Positions 47,657 through 57,168 of a DNA stretch of 64,000 nt are shown one piece after another. The notes under the pieces are model-generated. The model searched no databases and was not told where the DNA came from. It saw only the letters and a list, made by a program, of their open reading frames with translations. The translations under genes were made by a program, and so were the position numbers. Source of the DNA: Candidatus Thiodiazotropha sp. LNASS1 (GTDB lineage Bacteria; Pseudomonadota; Gammaproteobacteria; Chromatiales; Chromatiaceae); contig NZ_OZ156465.1 of assembly GCF_964212655.1 (NCBI RefSeq), positions 4,092,001-4,156,000 of the forward strand. The letters are read 5' to 3'. The first letter of the stretch is position 1. Each line of letters starts with the position of its first letter.

Positions 47657-48613
47657 TCAACCAGACTTCCAGCTGGACTCGAGTGCCTTGACCAATCGAT
47701 ACAGTGTTTCATTGATTGGTGCGGGTATGCCGGCCTTGGCCGCTTCCCGGACAATGGAGCCGGTAATCCAATCGACCTCCGTCATGCGTTTGGCGCGAAC
47801 ATCCTCCAGCATGGACGGAACATGGGCGTAGTCATCGTTGCCTGTTTGTCCATGGCTGGTGGCCTCGATATTCATTTCCCAGGGGTCCTCGTACAGATTG
47901 ACACCTCGGGCAGCTGCCACGCGTTTTCCTTCATCCATGGCGGCATGGACCAAGTTGCCGAGATCCTTGATTTCACTGCAAGCCGCAAATGCCTTCACAT
48001 GTGGAAGATCGGATAATGCAGCGACTGAATTCACCACCGCGTTGAAGATCAATTTTGACCATTGGGCCGGTTGCAGGTCAGGGAAGGCCTCGGCCTTCAG
48101 TCCGGAACGGTTAATCAGTGCTTCGACCTCTTTTACTTGTTGGTATCGAGCATTGCCTTCGGCCCATGGACCTAACCAGGTAGCCGTATCAAGCTCATAT
48201 TCGACATGGGTATCGGAATGACGAAATCCGCTCATAAAGGTGACAGCGGAGATAATCGGCCAGTTACCATATTGGGCCACGAGCGCTTCGCATCCCAGCC
48301 CGTTTTGAACCGTCATTACCATGGCGTTGGGAAAGTGACCCTCAATGCGGCGGGCACTCTCTTCGACCGCATTGGCCTTGGTTGCGATAATGATCAAATC
48401 CACCTCGCCCAGATCGGCAGGATCGGTGGATGCGATGATTCTGCTGTGTAGATCGGATTTTCCACTGACCCGCAATCCCTTTTTAACGAGGTCGTTCGCG
48501 TGGGACTCGCGCCGGGTGAGTACGGTTGATTCGGCGACAGTGCCCAGGTGACCAGCGAAAAGGCTGCCGATAGAGCCTGCACCCAGCACACAGGTGCGTT
48601 TTATCGATCTCAT
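47657..48613 (-). CDS. Ketopantoate reductase (PanE/ApbA)-family oxidoreductase 2
   Basis: A 318-residue protein homologous to its downstream neighbour: VLGAGSIGSLFAGHLG, TVQNGLGCEALV, WSKLIFNAVVNSVAALSDL and MTEVDWITGSIVREAAKAGIPAPIN (landmark EVDWITGSI). The conserved Lys of SKLIFN is the likely catalytic residue. The divergence between the two copies implies different substrates, or a heteromeric enzyme. It is probably the first structural gene of the minus-strand operon. Confidence 0.88.
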   Translation of the reverse strand: MRSIKRTCVLGAGSIGSLFAGHLGTVAESTVLTRRESHANDLVKKGLRVSGKSDLHSRIIASTDPADLGEVDLIIIATKANAVEESARRIEGHFPNAMVMTVQNGLGCEALVAQYGNWPIISAVTFMSGFRHSDTHVEYELDTATWLGPWAEGNARYQQVKEVEALINRSGLKAEAFPDLQPAQWSKLIFNAVVNSVAALSDLPHVKAFAACSEIKDLGNLVHAAMDEGKRVAAARGVNLYEDPWEMNIEATSHGQTGNDDYAHVPSMLEDVRAKRMTEVDWITGSIVREAAKAGIPAPINETLYRLVKALESSWKSG

Positions 48614-48923
48614 TTTCGATGAGTTTCCCTTAGCTTAGGCAACGATCAGCATGGTAACGGTCTGCTGACAGATTCGTGCCTCTTGATTATTCCGGGGCAG
48701 AGCAAGAGGGCTAATATTCCCGGGTGATGGATTGTTTTTTGCAGCACACAATTGCAATGCTGATGGTGTGCTGCCAATCAGTTGGAGTCAGGCTAACGAT
48801 ACAGGTGAGGAAATTCTTGTTTAGCAATGCCGGTTATATTGATTGCCAGCGAACTCTCAAACAAAGAAATATTGATATGAAATTTGGATTTGATTGGGTA
48901 GATGGCGTCTGTCATCGACAGAA
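48614..48923. other. Gene-free stretch between araC-type regulator and panE-like operon
   Basis: About 310 bases. The minus-strand promoter of the panE-panE-M24 operon should lie here. No ORF with family resemblance, hairpin terminator or obvious operator repeat was recognised. Confidence 0.5.
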
Positions 48924-49922
48924 TTATTGATCATTCTCGACACTGTCAGATGTTTTGACCTGTTCCAGCAGTTTTTTTCGTAATTTACTGGGTGTGACAC
49001 TAAAGCGCTCTTTGAAGGCGCGACTAAAATGAGCGGAGTCGTTGAAACCCTTGTCGTAGGCTATTTCACTGATACTTTTTCCAATCATGGAGGCGTCTAA
49101 AATATCCTCACGGGCCGACTGCAGTCTGCGCTCCCAAATCCACTTGCATACCGTCGTGCCCGATTGCTTGAATAGATTGTGGAGATGGCGCATGGAAACC
49201 GCATTGGCCGATGCTACCTTTGCGGGGGTTAATTCGTGATCTGAGTAGTTCTCTTCGAGATAAGAGAGTATCCGGCACATCCGGGCGGCCTGCACACTGC
49301 CTTGCCTGGTCTTGTCCAGGCCGGATTCAGAACGTAATACCGCGCCTATCAATTCAAGGAGCTTGTCGGCAACGGTGTATTGTTCGGTCTCCGAGAGATT
49401 ATCGCATTCCTCCTCAAGAGATTTTAGGAGTGAAATAACGATATGCACCAAACCATTGCCAGTGTAGATATGAGCACCGAACTCGCATACTTTTCTACCT
49501 AACACACGCTCGTGAAACGTCCGGTGCGGAATGCGCAGCAAGAGCCTTTTGCTTTTCTCGGGAAATACAATGGTATAGGGAAGGCCGCCCACCAGGACAG
49601 CGATTGAGCCCGGTTCTACTGTAAATTTTGCATCCTCCTGTTCTATTTCACTGATTCCTTCCAGTTGTGTGAGGATCAGAAAGTCAAATGCAGAGTCATC
49701 CTCGATATCCTCAAGACGCCTACGCACTGTGAACGGATCGCTTTCTGAAAGGTAGATATTCAGCCTCGCCAACTGGTGGCTGGTTATGGAGTAGTTTTCG
49801 AATTCCCCGGTATGCGGATATGCGGAAATGCGAAAAATAGCCCCCGAAGCAGTATTCAGGAGTGAATTGGATTTGCTGTCCTGCGTTAACGAAATATCGC
49901 TGGTATCAGTAGCTTTGTTCAT
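48924..49922 (-). CDS. AraC/XylS-family transcriptional regulator
   Basis: A 332-residue regulator. The N-terminal part (about 1-200) is a cupin-like effector domain of the AraC-binding-like type (FLILTQLEGISEIEQEDAKFTVEPGSIAVL, landmark EPGSIAVL). The C-terminal part (about 215-320) has two helix-turn-helix motifs: LTPAKVASANAVSMRHLHNLFKQSG (landmark VSMRHLHNLFKQ) and ISEIAYDKGFNDSAHFSRAFKERF (landmark GFNDSAHFSRAF). AGAGGT precedes ATG 49922; an upstream ATG at 49958 is possible. It is the only regulator seen in the island and is placed to control the genes on either side. Confidence 0.9.
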   Translation of the reverse strand: MNKATDTSDISLTQDSKSNSLLNTASGAIFRISAYPHTGEFENYSITSHQLARLNIYLSESDPFTVRRRLEDIEDDSAFDFLILTQLEGISEIEQEDAKFTVEPGSIAVLVGGLPYTIVFPEKSKRLLLRIPHRTFHERVLGRKVCEFGAHIYTGNGLVHIVISLLKSLEEECDNLSETEQYTVADKLLELIGAVLRSESGLDKTRQGSVQAARMCRILSYLEENYSDHELTPAKVASANAVSMRHLHNLFKQSGTTVCKWIWERRLQSAREDILDASMIGKSISEIAYDKGFNDSAHFSRAFKERFSVTPSKLRKKLLEQVKTSDSVENDQ

Positions 49923-50403
49923 GCCCACCTCTATTGATTGGGTTGGGTCTTGGCTCATCGGGGCTCAAATCCATTCAGCATCCCTAACAGCGAAGGTAAT
50001 AGGGTTTACCCAAGCTGTCAAGGTGGAAAATCTTCAAAAAAAGAAAAGGTTAGCTAGCTGTAGTATGTCAAGGATTGTTACATTCCCGGCTCTGCCTGAA
50101 TTCCTGTTTGACGTTAAAAAACATGTGCCTATCCCCATCACTTCAGTTCATGCGATGGCGGCCTGTGTCAGAAATAGATCGTGAATTTTTTACCTGTAGC
50201 GGGGAGATAGCCGTATAGCAGGTATTTGCGTTGCATTGCACCATTAAGACAGGGCTGCCCAGTGGCTGCACGGCTAGTCAAATGATTGAACCTTGTCAAT
50301 CAAGATGTTGCTGTGGTTTCAGTTTAGCTTCGTAAATAGGCGAAAAATCAACTCTCCATAGCCAGGTGGCTTCAGGCACGATAAGGCCCAGATCCTAAGA
50401 AAT
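49923..50403. promoter_or_regulatory. Divergent regulatory region between araC-type gene and YCF48-MMPL operon
   Basis: About 480 bases between divergent genes. An inverted repeat GATTGA-N6-TCAATC lies at 50284-50301, about 100 bases before the YCF48 start, a suitable place for an activator or operator site. Promoter hexamers could not be assigned with confidence. Confidence 0.45.
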
Positions 50404-51477
50404 ATGATGCAAAAGAAGCTGGCATACATTCTGGAAACTCTATTATCCGCATCTATTGTGATTAGCTTGCTGTGGGTGGCGTTTTATGTCCATCCCAGTG
50501 CGGCGGTAAAGGATATCAAACCATCGCCGTTTGGAAAGCGCGAAAATTATTATGGTGTTGCAGCTCCCACCGGGGATGGGAAGTTGATTTGGGCGGTTGG
50601 TCGTAAAGGGCGGATTATTCGCACCGATGACGGTGGCAATAATTGGGTGATACAGAGCACGCCGGTTTCACACGTCCATCTTCAGGATATTGATACTTGG
50701 GATGAGCGCTCCGCTATTGTAGTGGGTGATCTCGGAGTAGTGATGGTGACCTCGGATAGTGGTGCATCCTGGCAGCGTAAGGAGCTTGAACTGCGTCAAT
50801 TCGGTGAGCAACTGATGCGTGTCGCAGTGGATGAATCCGATGGCCGGGCCTGGATAGTTGGCGCCATGGGCAGTGTCTTTATCAGTGATGATCGCGGTGA
50901 GACTTGGCATATCACCCATCCGGAAGAGGATCTCTCTTGGAACAGTGTCTCAATCTCACCAGACGGTACGGTTTGGCTGGTCGGTGAATTTGGTCGTGTC
51001 AGTAGATCCGACGACGGCGGCACCAGTTGGCAGCAGATAGAGGCAGGTGCCGAGCAAAGCCTGATGGATATCACTTTCAGTGATAGCAATCTCGGCATTG
51101 CGGTCGGGCTTGCCGGAACCCTGTTACTGACCGAAGACGGCGGCGAAACATGGTCGTCAATACCCGATATCACGACTAATCACATTTACGATGTGTCCTG
51201 GGACGGGCAACGGTTTGTCGCCGTAGGTGATGGTGGAATCCTGCTGACATCAGATGCCGGTGGAGGTGACTGGCACGCAGGTAAACTGGGACCTGACAAT
51301 TCACTCTGGTATACCGCGGTTGTTCCACTGAGTAATGGTTTATCGGATAGAGAATATCTTGCAGCCGGAGCCAATCTCGGCATCCATCAAAATGAACAGT
51401 GGATTCCTTATACGCATATGAAAAGAAAGCCTGAGGAGAGTGCCGATGCTGCGCAACAATCGAGGGCTACACTGTGA
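50404..51477 (+). CDS. YCF48/BNR-repeat protein, membrane-anchored
   Basis: A 357-residue protein with one N-terminal membrane helix (about 8-28) and a periplasmic beta-propeller. Asp-box-like repeats are clear: TDDGGNNW, TSDSGASW, SDDRGETW, SDDGGTSW, TEDGGETW and TSDAGGGDW. It resembles the YCF48/Hcf136 family; in proteobacteria such genes are often linked to MMPL, DUF1302 and DUF1329 genes, as here. It is translationally coupled to the transporter (TGATG). Confidence 0.88.
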   Translation: MMQKKLAYILETLLSASIVISLLWVAFYVHPSAAVKDIKPSPFGKRENYYGVAAPTGDGKLIWAVGRKGRIIRTDDGGNNWVIQSTPVSHVHLQDIDTWDERSAIVVGDLGVVMVTSDSGASWQRKELELRQFGEQLMRVAVDESDGRAWIVGAMGSVFISDDRGETWHITHPEEDLSWNSVSISPDGTVWLVGEFGRVSRSDDGGTSWQQIEAGAEQSLMDITFSDSNLGIAVGLAGTLLLTEDGGETWSSIPDITTNHIYDVSWDGQRFVAVGDGGILLTSDAGGGDWHAGKLGPDNSLWYTAVVPLSNGLSDREYLAAGANLGIHQNEQWIPYTHMKRKPEESADAAQQSRATL

Positions 51478-53846
51478 TGGATCACTTTACCCAACTCGTG
51501 CTTCGTCATCGGTTGATCCTGGTAAGCCTGATCGGATTCATTTCATTGGTGTTGGGTTACTACGCCTGGCAGGTGGAAATTCGAACTATCTTCACTGATC
51601 TGCAACCCGCAAATCATCCTTATGTCCAGACCAACGACAAATATAAAAAGGCGTTTGGTGGCGTCAATGTCGTTAGCATTATGGTTGAGGTGGAACAGGG
51701 TGATATTTTTCAGCTTGAAGTGTTGGAGACGATCCAGGCATTGCAGAAGGGTTTGCAGCACATCGATGCGGTCAATCAATTTCAGATTATATCCCTGGCC
51801 AGCAAGAAGCTGAAAAGCGTTGCTGCAACTTCAGAGGGTTTCTTTGCAGAACCGCTTATGTGGCCTGGTATCCCGAAGACGCAGGCGGAGATCGATGCAC
51901 TGCGCACTGCCACGGCGAATAATCCGATGGCCAGTGGAAACTTCGTTTCCTTTGATCTGAAAGCGGCACTGGTTACAGTGGACTTCATTGACCGGTTGAT
52001 CGATTACGACAAAGTATATCCTCAGCTCAAAGAGCTCATAGCGAAGGTGCAGAAACCCGGCATGAAGATCAGTTTGGTGGGTCAGCCGGTTTTGGCGGGT
52101 ATCGTAATTGAGCATTTGCCGGAAACCTTCAGCATAGTAATCGCTATCGTGGTGGCCATACTGGTAATCCTTCTACTGGCCAAGGGTACGATACGCGGTA
52201 TGTTGTTGCCCTTGCTGTCAGCAACGATTTCGTGTGCCTGGGCGTTGGGTATTGTTCACCTTTTAGGGGTTAATCTCGATCCTTTGGCAGTGGTCATTAC
52301 CTTTCTGATATCAGCGCGTGCGGTATCCCACGCAGTACAATTGATATTGGCATTCGACGCTGAACGGGCTGTTAACCACGAATTGAGCGCGCGTGATGCG
52401 GCGCGCATTTCACTGCGCAAACTTTTTCGTCCAGGCTTATTGGGGCTGGCAACCGATGCCGGGGCGATGGCAGTGGTTGCCTTGACGCCGATCCCCTTGT
52501 TGCAAAAGGCAGCGTTGATTGGAGCACTTTGGCTTGGCGCAATGGTGATCTGTACCATTATCCTGGTGCCTGTTCTACTATCCTGGACCCGGGTTCACCA
52601 CGAGCATCGTATTCTTCCGTTTCGCATGGACCCTGTTTTTAATGGAATACTGGAGGCCTGTTCCAAACTGGCTACTGAAAAGCGTCACGCGACCACAGTG
52701 GTAATAGTTGCTTTGATGATTTTGGTTGGTTCCGGGTTTCTCGCCAAAGACATCACCATTGGCGATGCCAATCCGGGCTCTCCGATACTCTGGCCGGAAT
52801 CCGCTTACAATCAAAATGACGCCTCGATCAATGAACGGTTCCCTGGAAGCGACCGTATGTTTCTGGTTGTGGCAGGTAAAGAAAACGATGTCCTGAAAAA
52901 TCCTGGTGTACTGGATAATATCTCCCGTTTTCAGCAGTACATCGAAGCCCAGCCGGAAGTTGGCGGAACCATGTCCCTGGCCGATGTGATACGCCCGGTC
53001 AATATGCTGATGCGTGAAGGCAATCCACGTTTCTATTCCGTCGCATATGATCAGAACTTCAACGCCGAGTTACTGTTTTTGGCCATGGCGGGATCGGATC
53101 CGGGTGATGTCGACCGCTTCACGGACTACAAGTTTCGCAATGGTGCGATCCAGATGAATTTCAGGGATCACAAGGGCGATACCATTCGCACCGCCATCCA
53201 GGCCATCAAAGATTATGCGCAACTCAATCCCATGGAAAAAGCCAGCTTCGAACTGGCCGGTGGATTGATCGGTGTATTAGCGGCGGTGAATGAGGTGATT
53301 TTTTCCGGTCAATTACAAAGCATTGCCCTGGCCTTGCTTATTCTCTTTATCTTCTGTGCCATAGCTTACAAATCACCGCAAGCAGGCTTGTTTTTTCTGC
53401 CACTGGTGCTGCTTTCCAATACCATTACCTTTGCATTCATGGCATGGCACGGAATTGGGCTGAATATCAATACACTCCCGGTGGCGGCTCTTGGTATCGG
53501 GCTGGGTGTGGATTATGCGTTTTATATTGCTGACCGTGTAAAGGAACGCTTTGAGGGCGGTGCTGATCTTGCTGAGAGTATACATTTCGCACTGAGCCGT
53601 GCAGGACGCGGAGTAATTGTCACCGCGTTAACCATGGTTGTATCCGTCATCCTTTGGTTCTTTTTATCTTCATTACGTTTTCAGGCGGAGATGGGCATGC
53701 TGATTGCCTTATGGATGACTGTCTCGGCAATCACCGCTCTTATCGTGATTCCATCCATGATCCATCTTTTTAAACCGAGTTTTCTTGTGGGGAGCAGCAC
53801 CCAAAACACACACCATCAATCGAATGTACTGTTCATGAGCAGATAA
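51477..53846 (+). CDS. MMPL/RND-superfamily transporter
   Basis: A 789-residue inner-membrane protein with the RND layout. Helix 1 (about 14-31), a periplasmic loop, then helices 2-6 (about 220-370), a second loop, then helices 8-12 (about 605-770). Motifs include LGVNLDPLAVVITFLISARAVSHAVQ and GIGLGVDYAFYIADRVKERF in the two transmembrane bundles. The family moves lipids and hydrophobic molecules using the proton gradient. ATG 51477 overlaps the previous stop; GTG 51474 is possible. Confidence 0.92.
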   Translation: MDHFTQLVLRHRLILVSLIGFISLVLGYYAWQVEIRTIFTDLQPANHPYVQTNDKYKKAFGGVNVVSIMVEVEQGDIFQLEVLETIQALQKGLQHIDAVNQFQIISLASKKLKSVAATSEGFFAEPLMWPGIPKTQAEIDALRTATANNPMASGNFVSFDLKAALVTVDFIDRLIDYDKVYPQLKELIAKVQKPGMKISLVGQPVLAGIVIEHLPETFSIVIAIVVAILVILLLAKGTIRGMLLPLLSATISCAWALGIVHLLGVNLDPLAVVITFLISARAVSHAVQLILAFDAERAVNHELSARDAARISLRKLFRPGLLGLATDAGAMAVVALTPIPLLQKAALIGALWLGAMVICTIILVPVLLSWTRVHHEHRILPFRMDPVFNGILEACSKLATEKRHATTVVIVALMILVGSGFLAKDITIGDANPGSPILWPESAYNQNDASINERFPGSDRMFLVVAGKENDVLKNPGVLDNISRFQQYIEAQPEVGGTMSLADVIRPVNMLMREGNPRFYSVAYDQNFNAELLFLAMAGSDPGDVDRFTDYKFRNGAIQMNFRDHKGDTIRTAIQAIKDYAQLNPMEKASFELAGGLIGVLAAVNEVIFSGQLQSIALALLILFIFCAIAYKSPQAGLFFLPLVLLSNTITFAFMAWHGIGLNINTLPVAALGIGLGVDYAFYIADRVKERFEGGADLAESIHFALSRAGRGVIVTALTMVVSVILWFFLSSLRFQAEMGMLIALWMTVSAITALIVIPSMIHLFKPSFLVGSSTQNTHHQSNVLFMSR

Positions 53847-53969
53847 CAAAGAGACCAAATCTTCACAAGAATGGGCTTGATATTCGATGGCGGATTATTT
53901 GACTAAAAAAGCTGACCGGGAGGTGTCGCCAAATCGGCATCACTTGTACCAACTTGAGAGAGGAGCGAC

Positions 53970-55499
53970 ATGAATAAACTAATAAGTAGAGGAGGATCGG
54001 CGGCAATTGCTTCAACACTGGCTTTCACCAGTATGACGGTAAGCGCCTTTGAAGTGGGTTCTTTGACTGTCAATGGTTATCTGCGGCAGTACATCAGTGT
54101 CAACCTGGAGGATCAGCCGGAAACCACCGATGATGATGCCTGGGAAACCCAGATGCTTCGAACATCGCTGTTTCTTGATGCCACTCTGCCGACAGGTCCG
54201 CTCAATTGGACCGGTCGTTTTCGGTTTTCAAAAGATGTTCAAACAGATTATGAAGATGATCTCGAAAACCTGACTGACTTGGGCGGTGGATTCAACAAAG
54301 CGGATTTTAAGGATGAATACGACGAGACCGAGCTCAAGGATGTGACAAGGGAACTGTTCTTCGATTGGGAGGTTAACGACCGTCTCAGTCTAAGAGTCGG
54401 AAAGCAGCAGGTTGTGTGGGGTGAGACCGACTTTTTTCATGCTACTGATGTCATTCATGGCTACGATTTCCGCTGGCGCTCTTTCCTGGTGCCGGAAAAC
54501 CAGGATGTACGCAAGCCACTGGGTTTGATCGTTGCGAATCTACTGGTGCCTGAAGCCAGCGGTGAGCTGCAACTGGTTTATCGACCCGGCTGGGACGATG
54601 ACGACGATGTGGGTAACCATATTCCTGCCTTCGGTGGCCGGTGGTCCCTGAACCGTAATAAGGGCTTCAATCTGATTGGCTCAGCGCCATTCGATTATCA
54701 CCACGAAGAAGGCGATGTGGATGATGCGCATTACGGCGCACGCTGGTCAGGGAGCCTGGGTGAAGACGATGCTGTCAATTACTCGGTAAGCTACTACCAC
54801 GGCCAGACCGGCTTTCAACAGGATCCGATCCTGGTTTGCAGCGATCAGTCGGCCTTCGGCACAGCAGCATGTACCGGACCTTTTAACGGCTTGGCTTTTA
54901 TCCTGCCGGAAACGGACACCATTGGCGCCAGCGCCTCGGGTTATATGGCGGGTATAGATACAGTGTGGCGGGCTGAATTCGCCTATTCGCCAGACCGACC
55001 CTTGGGTACCGCCTTTGGTGAGATTGTAGAGATCGATGCTTGGAATTTCGTCTTTGGGATCGATAAGACACTGCGTTTGCAGAATGCGTTGGGTACCAGC
55101 AGCCCCAGTCTGTTTACCGTGCAAGTATTCGACTGGTATCTGCCCGATGTGGACGACGAACCGACAGCAGCGGCTGGTGGCGATGTAGTCATGAATTTTA
55201 TCGGTTCAGGTAAATACGATGAACATAATGTCATCGCTTCAGCAATTCTAAACCTACCTTATGCCGGTGATCGCTGGACTGTCAGTTTGGTTGGTCTGGC
55301 GGATCTGACCAATGGTGGAGGTGCATTTATTCCAGCGGTCGAATGGGCGCCTGGTCCCAAATGGCGAATCAAACTCGAAGCTGACATCTTTTTCGGTGGC
55401 GATACTCAGACACCAGGTGGATTTCCGCCGGATGCCAGTGTATTCGGTGCTTTCGAGAACATGGATCAACTACTGCTGCGGGCGAGTTACCAGTTCTGA
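53970..55499 (+). CDS. DUF1302-family outer membrane protein
   Basis: A 509-residue exported protein. A signal peptide (about 1-27, ending VSAFEV) is followed by beta-rich sequence with many alternating aromatic residues, and it ends in LLLRASYQF, the aromatic C-terminus of outer membrane barrels. This matches DUF1302, found with DUF1329, YCF48 and MMPL genes in degraders of hydrophobic compounds. It has acidic segments (DDDDDVGNH). Likely role: uptake channel or binding protein in the outer membrane; not demonstrated. Confidence 0.9.
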   Translation: MNKLISRGGSAAIASTLAFTSMTVSAFEVGSLTVNGYLRQYISVNLEDQPETTDDDAWETQMLRTSLFLDATLPTGPLNWTGRFRFSKDVQTDYEDDLENLTDLGGGFNKADFKDEYDETELKDVTRELFFDWEVNDRLSLRVGKQQVVWGETDFFHATDVIHGYDFRWRSFLVPENQDVRKPLGLIVANLLVPEASGELQLVYRPGWDDDDDVGNHIPAFGGRWSLNRNKGFNLIGSAPFDYHHEEGDVDDAHYGARWSGSLGEDDAVNYSVSYYHGQTGFQQDPILVCSDQSAFGTAACTGPFNGLAFILPETDTIGASASGYMAGIDTVWRAEFAYSPDRPLGTAFGEIVEIDAWNFVFGIDKTLRLQNALGTSSPSLFTVQVFDWYLPDVDDEPTAAAGGDVVMNFIGSGKYDEHNVIASAILNLPYAGDRWTVSLVGLADLTNGGGAFIPAVEWAPGPKWRIKLEADIFFGGDTQTPGGFPPDASVFGAFENMDQLLLRASYQF

Positions 55500-55536
55500 C
55501 AGTGGGTTAAAAAAGATACTGAGGAGGATAAAGATT

Positions 55537-56838
55537 ATGATCAACAGCGAGAAAAACCTGCTGAGATCGATAGTGGTAGGACTGGTTTTTTCACTGTCAA
55601 CGACATCGGCCAGTGCTGAAGTTGCCGAAGGTACGGTGCTTAGCAAGAGTAATATTGATCAACTCTATGAAGATAGCTTTGACGGTCATAAGATAAAGGA
55701 TCTTTTGACCGAGAAAATGGAGATGATGATTCGGGATTTTGGTATGGTCATGCGTCTCGAAAAATCGACAGATGTTAAATTTCCCAGCCATTATTGGGAG
55801 GCCAGCAAGGCAAATCAGGGTAAGGCGACATTGAGTGCTGATGGTAAGACAGTGGAAGGCTTTGTGGCCGGTATCCCCTTTGCAGATATAACCGAGGACG
55901 ACCCGATGGCCGGCTGGAAGCTGGAGTGGAACCATTTCTATGCCAACCCTCTGATTGGTGACAGTTGGGCTGCCTCCGGAGATGTCTGGGTGACCACTAA
56001 CGAGGGTGGTGTCATAGACAATTTTAAAGCGGTTAGCGCTAAGGCGATTATGGAAGGACGCACTGAGGGAGAAGCAAAAATTGCCGGTGACAATGATCAT
56101 GCCAGTTACCTGCTGGTGTTGACTGAACCCTATGATGCGAAGGGATTGGGTGTATTTACCAAGCAGTACAATAATGGCAAACTGGATGACGGTTGGGTTT
56201 ACATCAAAAACCTTCGCCGTACCCGCCGTACCGCTGGCGGTAAGGCCTGGATGGACCCGCAACCGAAAATGGATCTGCTCAATGACGACAATCAGACAGT
56301 CTTGGGCTTTCCCGCTTTCTATCAGGACTTCAAGCTGATTGGGAAGCGTTGGATCCTGGCTGTGGTGAATGCGCCGGATCCAAATGTCGCACATGATCCC
56401 AAGGATTTCATCGATCTTGATAATCCACCCCATTGGGTGCCGACAACGGACGCCAATCCATGGCAGCCCCGTGAGGTTTGGGTTGTTGAAGGAATACCAC
56501 CGGAAGAACATCCTTATGGTAAAAAAGTGATGTATATGGATGTCAATTTTCCGATGTACTATCTGGCGGAAATCTATGACAAGAAGGGAGATTTCTGGCG
56601 CATCTGGCGGCAATCCTATTCACCCAGCAAGACGGCAAGTGGTGAACCGACCCTGGCCTTTATCATGACCCAGGCTATCGACTTTCAACGCCAGCGGGCT
56701 ACCTTCATTAACATCGAGCATATGTTCACCAACTGGCTTGAGCAGAAATGGTTTAATCAATCGGTGTTGCAAAAGGCTGCTTCCGGTGCCTTTCAAAAGG
56801 AGCTTGACTCAGTCCGGCAGCGCTACCTTAAAAACTAG
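55537..56838 (+). CDS. DUF1329-family envelope protein
   Basis: A 433-residue exported protein with a signal peptide (about 1-27, LVFSLSTTSASAEV). The family's aromatic-rich body includes GWVYIKNLRRTRRTAGGKAWMDPQP (landmark NLRRTRRTAGG) and PREVWVVEG. DUF1329 proteins are periplasmic or outer-membrane partners of DUF1302 proteins and are proposed to bind hydrophobic ligands. GAGGAGG lies ten bases before the ATG, and the gene follows DUF1302 by 37 bases. Confidence 0.9.
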   Translation: MINSEKNLLRSIVVGLVFSLSTTSASAEVAEGTVLSKSNIDQLYEDSFDGHKIKDLLTEKMEMMIRDFGMVMRLEKSTDVKFPSHYWEASKANQGKATLSADGKTVEGFVAGIPFADITEDDPMAGWKLEWNHFYANPLIGDSWAASGDVWVTTNEGGVIDNFKAVSAKAIMEGRTEGEAKIAGDNDHASYLLVLTEPYDAKGLGVFTKQYNNGKLDDGWVYIKNLRRTRRTAGGKAWMDPQPKMDLLNDDNQTVLGFPAFYQDFKLIGKRWILAVVNAPDPNVAHDPKDFIDLDNPPHWVPTTDANPWQPREVWVVEGIPPEEHPYGKKVMYMDVNFPMYYLAEIYDKKGDFWRIWRQSYSPSKTASGEPTLAFIMTQAIDFQRQRATFINIEHMFTNWLEQKWFNQSVLQKAASGAFQKELDSVRQRYLKN

Positions 56839-57168
56839 GATGCGTTGCTGAAGGTGCGCAATTGTTCGACTGTTTACGTGTCAAATATTGCGAATGATGA
56901 GCACAAAAAAAGGGCAAGGATGCCCTCAAAGCAATCACCAAAGTTTAGCTCGGATCTGTGCGGTTTTTCTATTGAATTTGAGACTAGACAAAGTCGGAGT
57001 AGAGCGCTTCGCAATGCTAGATATGGGTGGTTGATGATAGGAGTCGTGAAGCTTGGGAATAGTTTCACACCTCGGCTTGTATAATTTTGCTGATGTTTAA
57101 GTAGGGTCGCCGGAATAACCGGCATTGTGGCTCAGACTGATATTCAGCACCCGAACACGGGGAAGATC
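56839..57168. other. Gene-free stretch between DUF1329 gene and coxM
   Basis: About 330 bases with no family-like ORF. It contains a terminator in minus orientation (listed separately). GGGGAAG at 57158-57165 is the ribosome binding site for coxM. The promoter for the cox-like operon should lie here but was not identified. Confidence 0.55.
56904..56927 (-). terminator. Rho-independent terminator in minus orientation
   Basis: Read on the minus strand: a stem AGGGCA with TGCCCT closes a TCCT loop and is followed by seven T residues. No minus-strand gene lies upstream of it; the nearest genes are on the plus strand. On the plus strand it would be a hairpin without a T-run. Confidence 0.6.

Noticed and set aside
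48724-48930. Open frame of 68 codons between the regulator and the panE-like gene
   Set aside because: No family match and it ends inside the regulator gene in antisense.
49828-50184. Plus-strand open frame of 118 codons over the araC-type start
   Set aside because: It overlaps the regulator gene in antisense, and its translation has no recognisable domain.
56845-57084. Open frame of 79 codons between DUF1329 and coxM genes
   Set aside because: No ribosome binding site or family match; it contains the minus-strand terminator hairpin.
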